A program made the translations under genes and the position numbers. A stretch of DNA of 35,328 nt. Source: Candidatus Metalachnospira gallinarum (lineage in GTDB: Bacteria; Bacillota; Clostridia; Lachnospirales; Anaerotignaceae). Positions within the stretch are counted from its first letter, which is position 1; the number at the start of each line of letters is the position of its first letter. The DNA lies in assembly GCA_904378045.1 (NCBI GenBank), contig CAJFHC010000029.1, positions 1-35,328 on the forward strand. The letters are read 5' to 3'. Of the stretch, positions 29,745 to 35,328 are shown in pieces. The notes under the pieces are model-generated. The model had not been told where the DNA came from and made no database searches. It saw nothing but the letters and a program-made list of their open reading frames with translations.

Positions 29745-30431
29745 ATTTACGCATTTTATGGCATTAAGGCTCCTCGGATAACCGATATAGAGCAGGCATT
29801 GGGAAACAACTCGGAGCAGAAAATCCTTATCATTGCCGAGATTTATATTCCCTTTGGCATGGGCGGTAAGCTGCGGCTCGCAGCCTCCCTGGGCCATAAG
29901 AAAACAGAATGTTATTATCTCCCTGTCCTTAAGGCCGAGCCCTTTTCTCGTATAGTAGTCGCCGAAGCAGTTTGCTGCCAGCCAGCGGTTGATATGTCCG
30001 GCCTTCCATGCCTCTTTCATATGCTCTCCAAAAATTTCAGCCTGCGCCTCGGCTCCCTTTTCCAGACGGTCGTCCATGCCGGTCGTGGACTGTCCTTCAA
30101 GCGGCAGAGCAATACCCGTCCTTGTCAACTCGTTGTTGACGATATCAAGGAACGGCAGCATTCTGCCGAAGCCGATGTAATCCGCCGCCTGATATACGAT
30201 CTCCTTTACCTCCACGGGGGTAAGGCCGCCGTCAAGGGCTTTGGGGAGCATAAGGGCAAAGGCTTCCTTTCCCTGACATCCCATAAGCGCGGCGAGAACG
30301 GCCATATATCTCGTCCTCTCGTCCAGACGGGCGTCGGGCTCGTTCACGGCCTCGTCAAAGGCAAAATGCTCAAAGCGTTCCATAAATTCCGGATCGGTGG
30401 ATCTGTAGCTTTCCATAGAAACATTTTTCAT
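29736..30431 (-). CDS. Carboxymuconolactone decarboxylase (AhpD-like) family protein
   Basis: This 231-residue protein contains two CMD-type helical domains. The first has LAALMGCQGKEAFALMLPKA and GGLTPVEVKEIVYQAADYIG; the second has DREIITFCFLMAQGGCEPQL then DFLLRVVSQCLLYIGYPRSL. Only single Cys residues are at the usual CxxC places (GCQ, GGCE), so peroxidase activity like AhpD is uncertain. Its last codons and stop (TGA at 29736-29738) lie inside the tandem repeat end. GAAGGAAAG precedes the ATG. Confidence 0.87.
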   Translation of the reverse strand: MKNVSMESYRSTDPEFMERFEHFAFDEAVNEPDARLDERTRYMAVLAALMGCQGKEAFALMLPKALDGGLTPVEVKEIVYQAADYIGFGRMLPFLDIVNNELTRTGIALPLEGQSTTGMDDRLEKGAEAQAEIFGEHMKEAWKAGHINRWLAANCFGDYYTRKGLGLKDREIITFCFLMAQGGCEPQLTAHAKGNINLGNDKDFLLRVVSQCLLYIGYPRSLNAIKCVNEA

Positions 30432-30460
30432 AATACTTTCCTTCTTTCGGTATATCCTGA

Positions 30461-30559
30461 TTATTTTAATTTATTGTATTCCTCATCGTCGACGGCCTCC
30501 AGCTATTCATTGTCCATTTTCTGTCCGAATATGTTTAAATATTTATTTATTGTTTTCAC
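30461..30559 (-). pseudogene. Small open frame interrupted by a nonsense codon
   Basis: A GTG with GGAGG eight bases upstream opens KTINKYLNIFGQKMDNE, then an amber codon, then LEAVDDEEYNKLK and a stop in the same frame. One CAG-to-TAG change would explain the break. It lies directly upstream of the CMD-family gene. No family is recognised, and it could also be a non-coding leader. Confidence 0.35.
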
Positions 30560-30596
30560 AGCTCATTCCTCCAATGGAAAACGGACTTATTTCGGC

Positions 30597-30630
30597 GGTG
30601 TCAAAAAGTCCTTCTGTTTTGACTACATAA
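30597..30630 (+). repeat. Isolated hairpin resembling the repeat end
   Basis: TGTCAAAAAGTCC followed by TTTTGAC forms a 7-bp stem-loop and matches the terminal motif of the structured repeat. It lies in an otherwise empty region between gene remnants. Confidence 0.4.
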
Positions 30631-30695
30631 AAATTTTAACTCAGGCATATTACAATGTCCAATACCTATATTTTATTATTATCTATACTTAAAAC

Positions 30696-30986
30696 TTATC
30701 GTTTACAGCTTTCAATGAAGGCAGCAACGGCCGCCGAAAATATCTGCCCCCTTTTCCGGACAAACACCGTCCCGTTTTCAATGGGCGCAGAAAGCGTCAC
30801 AAATGTCATATCCTCCGCGCCTTTTGAACAGCTCTGCTCCCAATTCCTCCTCAAGCTGCATAAGCCGGCGGGGCATGGTTGGCTGAGAGAGATGGAGAAG
30901 TTCTGCCGCCGGTTCTTCTCCCTCCGGCAAAAGCGATAAAATATGTTTTTTGACAGCCAGATGTAAGAAAAACTTAAAAATCTCAT
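30696..30986 (-). pseudogene. Remnant of a LysR-family regulator with internal deletion
   Basis: One frame gives KFFLHLAVKKHILSLL then AAELLHLSQPTMPRRLMQLE and EELGAELFKR, a plain LysR helix-turn-helix. It runs out of frame after about 55 residues into the C-terminal tail of a LysR protein (TFVTLSAPIENGTVFVRKRG then QIFSAAVAAFIESCKR). The whole effector domain, about 200 residues, is missing. The start region also seems to have lost a base. It points the same way as the CMD-family gene and may once have regulated it. Confidence 0.75.
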
Positions 30987-31053
30987 CTTAATCCTGTGTT
31001 ATACTTAGATATAGGATACTTAGGCAATCGCTTAAGCGGGAGGAGGAACTAAT

Positions 31054-31776
31054 ATGAAAAAGTTTATATATGCCCTCGCGCTCTCGGTCTTTACGCTTTC
31101 TGCGGCGGCAGGCTGTTCGGCGCAGACGGCTCAGGAAAACACCCAGGATACAAGCCAAGAGACCGTTGTTGAGGGAACTGTTGAGGGAATTGTTGAGGAA
31201 ACCGATGAAAAAGCGGAGGAAAGCGGCGCCGCATCGCCCATGGATTCCATTGACGAAAATATCGCCGTGATGGTCGAACCGGCTGACGCCGTTCTCAGAT
31301 GCATGGTGGAAAATAATCTCGACTACGCCCCGGACGATGACACGTTCTTCTGGAGGACGCTTTACTACTTTGCCGGAACCTACGGCGGAAACGATCCCGG
31401 AGCGGATTTCGACCCCATGACCGGAGAGCTCACCCTTTCCGGCGATACAATGATGGAATACGGCTCGGTGCTTAGAGCCGGCCTTGAGGAACTGCCGAAG
31501 GTGCCCAAAGCGCTTTCGTCAAACGTCGTAACAAATGACGACGGAAGCTATACGCTTTTCACGGGAGACGTGGGGCTGGCCTATTCGTTCATATCCGATC
31601 TCAAGGACAACGGCGACGGCACGTACGATGTGACCGTTGAGCTCAGGGGAACGGTGGAGGACGACCTAATCGCGTCGGGCGTGTTCACCATTGAGGAAAA
31701 CGAGTATGTTTTAAGCCTTAACGATCCGCAGTATGTATATACCATAACGGCAATGAACGGCTATACGAGAGGATGA
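31054..31776 (+). CDS. Hypothetical lipoprotein
   Basis: This 240-residue protein has a lipoprotein signal (KKFIYALALSVFTLSAAAGC, Cys at residue 21), then a Gln/Glu/Thr-rich linker (about 22-60) and an acidic globular part with GDVGLAYSFISDLKDNGDGT near the middle. It is probably anchored on the outer face of the cell membrane. Family unknown. GGAGGAGG precedes the ATG, and its stop overlaps an ATG of the next lipoprotein's frame, so the two are cotranscribed. Confidence 0.75.
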   Translation: MKKFIYALALSVFTLSAAAGCSAQTAQENTQDTSQETVVEGTVEGIVEETDEKAEESGAASPMDSIDENIAVMVEPADAVLRCMVENNLDYAPDDDTFFWRTLYYFAGTYGGNDPGADFDPMTGELTLSGDTMMEYGSVLRAGLEELPKVPKALSSNVVTNDDGSYTLFTGDVGLAYSFISDLKDNGDGTYDVTVELRGTVEDDLIASGVFTIEENEYVLSLNDPQYVYTITAMNGYTRG

Positions 31777-31790
31777 GCGGGGGTGACGGT

Positions 31791-32312
31791 ATGAAAAAAT
31801 ATATGAAATACATCGGCCTTATGCTGGCCGCGGCTCTTGTGTGCGGCTGTTCCGCCCAGACCGAGGCTACGGTCAACAATTACGCCGAAAAACTCGGCAT
31901 TGACGTCAGCGCCGGAGATTATGAGGAAGTCGTAGATACCCACGGCGGTTTTCACGGCGACGGCGTGACATTCGCTTATATTACCTTCTCGGACGACAGT
32001 CTCGCGGGAGAAATAGAAGAAGCCGAGGGATGGAACGCTCTGCCCATGGACGAGAACGTCACCGCCCTCATATACGGAGTGACAAAGGTAGAGGGAAACT
32101 CGGTATATTCCAACGGACCATATATAACCTCCGGTGACGGGCAGCCTCTGATCCCGCGGGTTGAAAACGGCTGGTATTACTTTGCCGACCGCCAGTCTGA
32201 GGGCAACATACATGACAGCTCCCAGGTTTTGGAGAGAGCGTCAATAAACTGCACCGTGGCGGTATACGACTCCGACAACGAAAAGCTGTACTATCTTGAG
32301 CTTGACACATAA
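31791..32312 (+). CDS. Hypothetical lipoprotein
   Basis: This 173-residue protein has a lipoprotein signal (KKYMKYIGLMLAAALVCGC) and an acidic soluble domain with FHGDGVTFAYITFSDDSLAG and WYYFADRQSEGNIHD. The signal ends CSAQTE, like CSAQTA in the preceding lipoprotein, suggesting a duplicated secretion leader. The ATG at 31791 is preferred because GGGGGTG lies five bases before it; an ATG at 31773 overlapping the previous stop is possible. No family is recognised. Confidence 0.72.
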   Translation: MKKYMKYIGLMLAAALVCGCSAQTEATVNNYAEKLGIDVSAGDYEEVVDTHGGFHGDGVTFAYITFSDDSLAGEIEEAEGWNALPMDENVTALIYGVTKVEGNSVYSNGPYITSGDGQPLIPRVENGWYYFADRQSEGNIHDSSQVLERASINCTVAVYDSDNEKLYYLELDT

Positions 32313-32325
32313 GGCGGAGGGCACG

Positions 32326-32856
32326 ATGGATAAAATAAACATACGGGCGGCCGCCGGATGCGACCTTGAGAGAGTTATGGATTTTTATCATTCCCTAATC
32401 GACGCCATGAAGGACGCCGAATATAAGCCCGGCTGGAAAAAGGGCATATATCCGACGAGGGAGTCCATAGCGGATTATATAGCGGCCGGAGAGCTGTATA
32501 TCGGCGAAAGTGACAGACAGATAGTCTCGTCCATGGCCGTAAACCACGAGTTCAACGAAGGCTACCGTTCGGCAGGCTGGTCGGTGGATGCCGGCTCATC
32601 AGAGCTGCTTGTTATCCATATACTCGGCGTCAGATATGACCTTTCCGGCAGCGGTATTGCCGCTCAGATGGTGCGGTTCGTCATTGATAAAGCGCGGAGG
32701 GATTGCATGAAGGCCATCAGGCTGGACGTAATCGAGGGTAATCTTCCGGCGGAAAAGGCGTATACAAAATTAGGGTTCAGCTATCGGGAAACGGTGAAAA
32801 TGTTTTATGATGATACCGGCTGGATGGATTTCAAGCTGTTTGAGTACATAATATAA
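32326..32856 (+). CDS. GNAT-family N-acetyltransferase
   Basis: This 176-residue acetyltransferase has motif A LSGSGIAAQMVRFVIDKARR and a C-terminal IEGNLPAEKAYTKLGFSYRE typical of the family. The ATG at 32326 has GGAGG five bases upstream, 13 bases after the lipoprotein stop; an in-frame ATG at 32296 overlaps the lipoprotein. Substrate unknown. It is the last gene of the lipoprotein operon. Confidence 0.88.
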   Translation: MDKINIRAAAGCDLERVMDFYHSLIDAMKDAEYKPGWKKGIYPTRESIADYIAAGELYIGESDRQIVSSMAVNHEFNEGYRSAGWSVDAGSSELLVIHILGVRYDLSGSGIAAQMVRFVIDKARRDCMKAIRLDVIEGNLPAEKAYTKLGFSYRETVKMFYDDTGWMDFKLFEYII

Positions 32857-32862
32857 AAAATT

Positions 32863-32895
32863 AAGGGTGTAAGCGGAATATCTTACACCCTTTTA
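32863..32895 (+). terminator. Intrinsic terminator of the lipoprotein-GNAT operon
   Basis: An 11-bp perfect stem (AAGGGTGTAAG with CTTACACCCTT) has an 8-base loop and a T-rich tail. Confidence 0.85.
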
Positions 32896-32967
32896 CATAT
32901 TTTATGGTTTAAAATTATATATACTTAATATAGAAACAAAAGAAAGTATGTGATCGTTTATATCGTT

Positions 32968-33237
32968 TTATTCGCAGCCGTATATGTCATTTGGATAATA
33001 CTGTATGTTCCAGAAAAATAATAATTCAGATCCTGCTTTTGTTTGTGCTGGCCAAAGCTCATATATCCATCGGACGGCGTTGCTTATCTTCTTATGACGA
33101 ATATGTTCCTTAGCAATTTTTTATGTTCTGTACTTGGGGGAGCCGCCCGCAAAAGGGGCGAATATATGAAGGAAAAAATTTTTAAGATAATCCATCCCTT
33201 CCCATATTTTTATTTCAGTCTTTTTGGGCATAGTCAT
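32968..33237 (-). pseudogene. Open frame interrupted by a stop, downstream of the MATE gene
   Basis: In one frame the minus strand reads TMPKKTEIKIWEGMDYLKNF and on to GGSPKYRT, then a TAA, then KIAKEHIRHKKISNAVRWIY and on to NDIYGCE before a second stop. The residue content after the break (Trp, Tyr, Cys, proline) looks protein-like. The reading frame stays the same, so a single nonsense change would explain it. I see no ribosome site and recognise no family. Confidence 0.4.
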
Positions 33238-33260
33238 GTGTTTTTTAACATCGGTTCGAT

Positions 33261-34580
33261 TTAATAACCAGCCCTTTTTCTCAGTCTCACCGTATATATA
33301 ACGGCGAACACAGCCACGACAGTATCCGAAGCCGCGAAGGCGTACCATACGCCGTTGGCGCCGAATATGGCGGGAAGGACGGCAAGTAGGCCGCATATAA
33401 GTATGAAGCCCCTCATAAGAGCGATCACCGCCGCGCTTCTTGCCCGCATTATGGACTGCAGATATATGCTTAAAAATGTATTTATGCCTAAGAATATAAA
33501 GGATACGGCGTATACTCTCATACCGAAGGTCGCCGTCTCAATGATCTCTGGCGTGGCCTTTACGAATACCGATGTGATCTGCGCCGGAAAAAGCATGCAG
33601 GCTCCGGTAAATATAACTCCCATCAGCACCGCGTATTTAATGCCTATGGAGCAGGCCTGCCAGCAGCGTTTTATCATTCCCGCCCCGTAGCTTCCCGACG
33701 CTATCGGCTGGGCCGACTGTCCGATACCGCTGAATATATGGGTAAAGAGGGACGCTATGGTTCCCATTACGCCATATACCGCAAGGGCGCTGGCGTCGGA
33801 ATATCTCATTATCTGATTGTTGGCGGCAAACGTGACCGCTATGACCGAAAGCTGGGCAAGCCCTGTTCCGAAGCCGTTGGACAATATTCTGCGTATATTT
33901 GCGGCGACATTTTTAGGTCTGACCGGTTTGGCCGTACATTTTTTTGAAAAGAAATATGTTACCAGCACCGATGACTGCAAAAGAGCTCCCAGCACCGTAG
34001 CCAGAGCCGCTCCAAACATACCCATTCCCATCGGGAAAACGAAAAACCAGTCACCGAATATATTTGTGGCCGCTCCGGCAAGGCTTGCCGCCAGAACACG
34101 CTTCGGAGCGCCGTCATTTCTTATGAATCCCGCCAGCAGAGGAGAGAGCACAAACAATGGAAACGCCCCTATTATAAGTCCTCCGTATTCCAGAGCGTAG
34201 GGGATTATCGTATCGTCAGCCCCATACAGACGGTAAAATGGCTCCTGAAAAACAAGAAGCAATATCCATGCCAGCGCCATCAATATCCCGCCGGCGATAA
34301 GAGCCGACGTAAAATACATATTGCTTTCGGCCTCCTTGCCGCTTCCCCTTGCGCGGATAAAAAGAATGGATCCGCCTATTCCGCTCATCAGCCCCAGAAA
34401 TTCAGCCAGACAGAATATGGGAAGTATAACGGCGCAGGCTGCCGTTCCGTCCGGCCCAACGCCCTGACCGATGGCTATTGTATCAACAAAACTGTATGCC
34501 GTCACCACCAGCGCGCTGCCTATGGCCGGCACGAGAAATTTTATAAAAAGCTGTTTTACGTCGTCTCTTAATATGTCCAT
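33261..34580 (-). CDS. MATE-family multidrug efflux transporter (MepA-like)
   Basis: This 439-residue membrane protein has about 12 spans and the MATE two-repeat pattern: FLVPAIGSALVVTAYSFVDT, then FVDTIAIGQGVGPDGTAACA near the start, and NGFGTGLAQLSVIAVTFAAN opening the second half. MATE proteins export cationic drugs or metabolites using Na+ or H+. I use the ATG at 34580, with AAAGGG about 10 bases upstream. An ATG nine codons earlier is possible, but family members begin near this point. It has a clear promoter at 34629-34657. Confidence 0.93.
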   Translation of the reverse strand: MDILRDDVKQLFIKFLVPAIGSALVVTAYSFVDTIAIGQGVGPDGTAACAVILPIFCLAEFLGLMSGIGGSILFIRARGSGKEAESNMYFTSALIAGGILMALAWILLLVFQEPFYRLYGADDTIIPYALEYGGLIIGAFPLFVLSPLLAGFIRNDGAPKRVLAASLAGAATNIFGDWFFVFPMGMGMFGAALATVLGALLQSSVLVTYFFSKKCTAKPVRPKNVAANIRRILSNGFGTGLAQLSVIAVTFAANNQIMRYSDASALAVYGVMGTIASLFTHIFSGIGQSAQPIASGSYGAGMIKRCWQACSIGIKYAVLMGVIFTGACMLFPAQITSVFVKATPEIIETATFGMRVYAVSFIFLGINTFLSIYLQSIMRARSAAVIALMRGFILICGLLAVLPAIFGANGVWYAFAASDTVVAVFAVIYTVRLRKRAGY

Positions 34581-34628
34581 TATATGTAAGCCCTTTCTTT
34601 TGTTCATTAATAAAAAAGCGTCTTTAGG

Positions 34629-34657
34629 ATTATAGAGCTAAATCAGCCGTTTGTCAA
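34629..34657 (-). promoter_or_regulatory. Promoter of the MATE transporter gene
   Basis: On the minus strand TTGACA and TATAAT are exactly 17 bases apart, 48 bases before the chosen start codon. Confidence 0.85.
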
Positions 34658-34933
34658 ACCGGATGCGGCCCGCGGGTATAAATTTTTTTGCGTATTTTCC
34701 CGCACGTTATCTTGTCAATAAATTGTCTTTGATCTTCTTTTTTTGCGCGCATTTTCTAAGCATTAGAAATATTATTTGGGTTGTATCATATTTCTCCGTC
34801 TAAATGTTTTACAGGCCTACGCACAAGTGTGTTTTGGATTGGCCTGCCAGCCATGCAAAGCGGTTTTTACCAACACATTTTGTCCTATAACTCACAAATA
34901 ATGAACAAAATCAGCGTTTATGCAAATTAAACA
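34658..34933. other. AT-rich intergenic region, nothing recognised
   Basis: About 275 bases between the MATE promoter and the tRNA operon terminator. I see no ORF with a ribosome site and no RNA gene; in particular, no 5S-like sequence was recognised. Confidence 0.5.
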
Positions 34934-34970
34934 AAAAAATAAAGCCCTTAGAAACCTTGATTTCTAAGGG
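34934..34970 (-). terminator. Terminator of the rRNA-tRNA operon
   Basis: A 10-bp perfect stem (CCCTTAGAAA with TTTCTAAGGG) and a CCTTGA loop lie just past the initiator tRNA. On the minus strand a T-rich run follows. Confidence 0.92.
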
Positions 34971-34978
34971 TTTTTGAA

Positions 34979-35052
<74 letters not shown>

Positions 35053-35063
35053 TCATTAAAGAA

Positions 35064-35144
35064 TGGTTGGGGAAGGATTCGGACCTTCGAAGCTATCGCA
35101 ACAGATTTACAGTCTGCCCCCTTTGGCCACTCGGGAACCCAACC
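35064..35144 (-). tRNA. tRNA-Tyr (GTA)
   Basis: An 81-base tRNA with anticodon GTA and a long variable arm, as expected for bacterial tRNA-Tyr. The acceptor GGTTGGG pairs with CCCAACC, and the T-arm reads GGTCCGAATCC. CCA is not encoded. Confidence 0.96.
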
Positions 35145-35155
35145 ATATTATATAA

Positions 35156-35228
35156 AGCCGATGAACGGACTCGAACCGTTAACCTGCTGATTACAAGTCA
35201 GCTGCTCTGCCAATTGAGCCACATCGGC
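35156..35228 (-). tRNA. tRNA-Thr (TGT)
   Basis: A 73-base tRNA with anticodon TGT. The acceptor GCCGATG pairs with CATCGGC, and the T-arm reads CGGTTCGAGTCCG. It lies about 76 bases after the predicted 23S 3' end. CCA is not encoded. Confidence 0.96.
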
Positions 35229-35304
35229 ACTTTTCCAGCGCCTTCAAAACCAAACACGGTCTCTTACTCAAATCAAACTTTTCTCACTTCTTACCTTTTC
35301 TTTC

Positions 35305-35328
35305 GGTCAAGCCCTCGACCTATTAGTA
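35305..35328 (-). rRNA. 23S rRNA, 3' end (partial)
   Basis: The minus strand ends with TACTAATAGGTCGAGGGC then TTGACC, the typical 3' terminus of Clostridia 23S rRNA. The gene continues beyond the window. tRNA genes rather than a 5S gene follow. Confidence 0.9.

Noticed and set aside
30461..30559. A recoded UAG (pyrrolysine) in the small frame
   Set aside because: No pyl genes or recoding context are visible. A simple nonsense mutation is the more likely reading.
29679..30692. Long plus-strand open frame opposite the CMD-family gene
   Set aside because: It is the reverse of a clear CMD-family coding sequence and lacks a ribosome site and any recognisable domain.

Overview
The window looks like the chromosome of an anaerobic Bacillota of the class Clostridia, with middling GC. 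The signs are strong AGGAGG-type ribosome binding sites, a DegV protein, DUF2325, DUF3793 and DUF6110 proteins, a Feo iron system with its Cys-rich membrane peptide, and an oxygen-sensitive 4-hydroxybutyryl-CoA dehydratase. No phage, conjugative element or CRISPR array was seen. The right end is the 3' end of a 23S rRNA gene (minus strand) followed by tRNA-Thr, tRNA-Tyr and initiator tRNA-Met.

Layout. 0.3-5.6 kb: a charged hypothetical protein, a psuK-psuG pseudouridine operon, azlCD branched-chain amino acid export genes with a divergent LysR regulator, and a GNAT acetyltransferase. 5.7-7.2 kb: a lone 4-hydroxybutyryl-CoA dehydratase. 7.7-12.2 kb (minus): a five-gene operon of esterase, FadR-type regulator, two-part UxaA-type dehydratase and LarA-like nickel-pincer enzyme, probably for an unidentified hydroxy acid. 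12.4-13.2 kb: a TauE/SafE transporter with a palindrome inside its promoter. 13.4-14.7 kb: MarR and DegV. 15.1-22.6 kb (minus): an iron/metal region with an HMA protein, a flavodoxin, DUF3793, DUF2325, then feoA-feoA-feoB, a FeoB-associated peptide, a DtxR-like regulator, DUF6110 and a P-type ATPase. 22.9-28.0 kb: a 493-residue HTH protein divergent from an acyl-CoA operon (VOC protein, CoA-transferase, acyl-CoA dehydrogenase, DpnD-like peptide). 28.0-29.7 kb: hairpin-rich repeats surrounding a RelE/ParE-RelB toxin-antitoxin pair. 29.7-33.2 kb: a carboxymuconolactone decarboxylase-like protein, gene remnants, two lipoproteins and a GNAT protein. 33.3-34.6 kb: a MATE transporter.

Three signals explain more than one gene. 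(1) RTTAG-N6-CTAAC boxes overlap the promoters of both the feo operon and the DUF2325-DUF3793-flavodoxin operon, which suggests one regulon run by the DtxR-like protein encoded in the feo operon. (2) A 170-205 bp structured repeat occurs three times in the same orientation, each time between a minus-strand gene and its intrinsic terminator. (3) Hairpins with a constant GGAA-loop-TTCC tip but different, still paired, GC stems recur at seven places, mostly around the toxin-antitoxin pair.

The best candidates for undescribed biology are the terminator-associated repeat with its hairpin relatives, the LarA/UxaA/esterase hydroxy-acid operon, and the acyl-CoA operon with its uncharacterised divergent HTH protein. 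All family calls come from reading the sequence; no database search was run.
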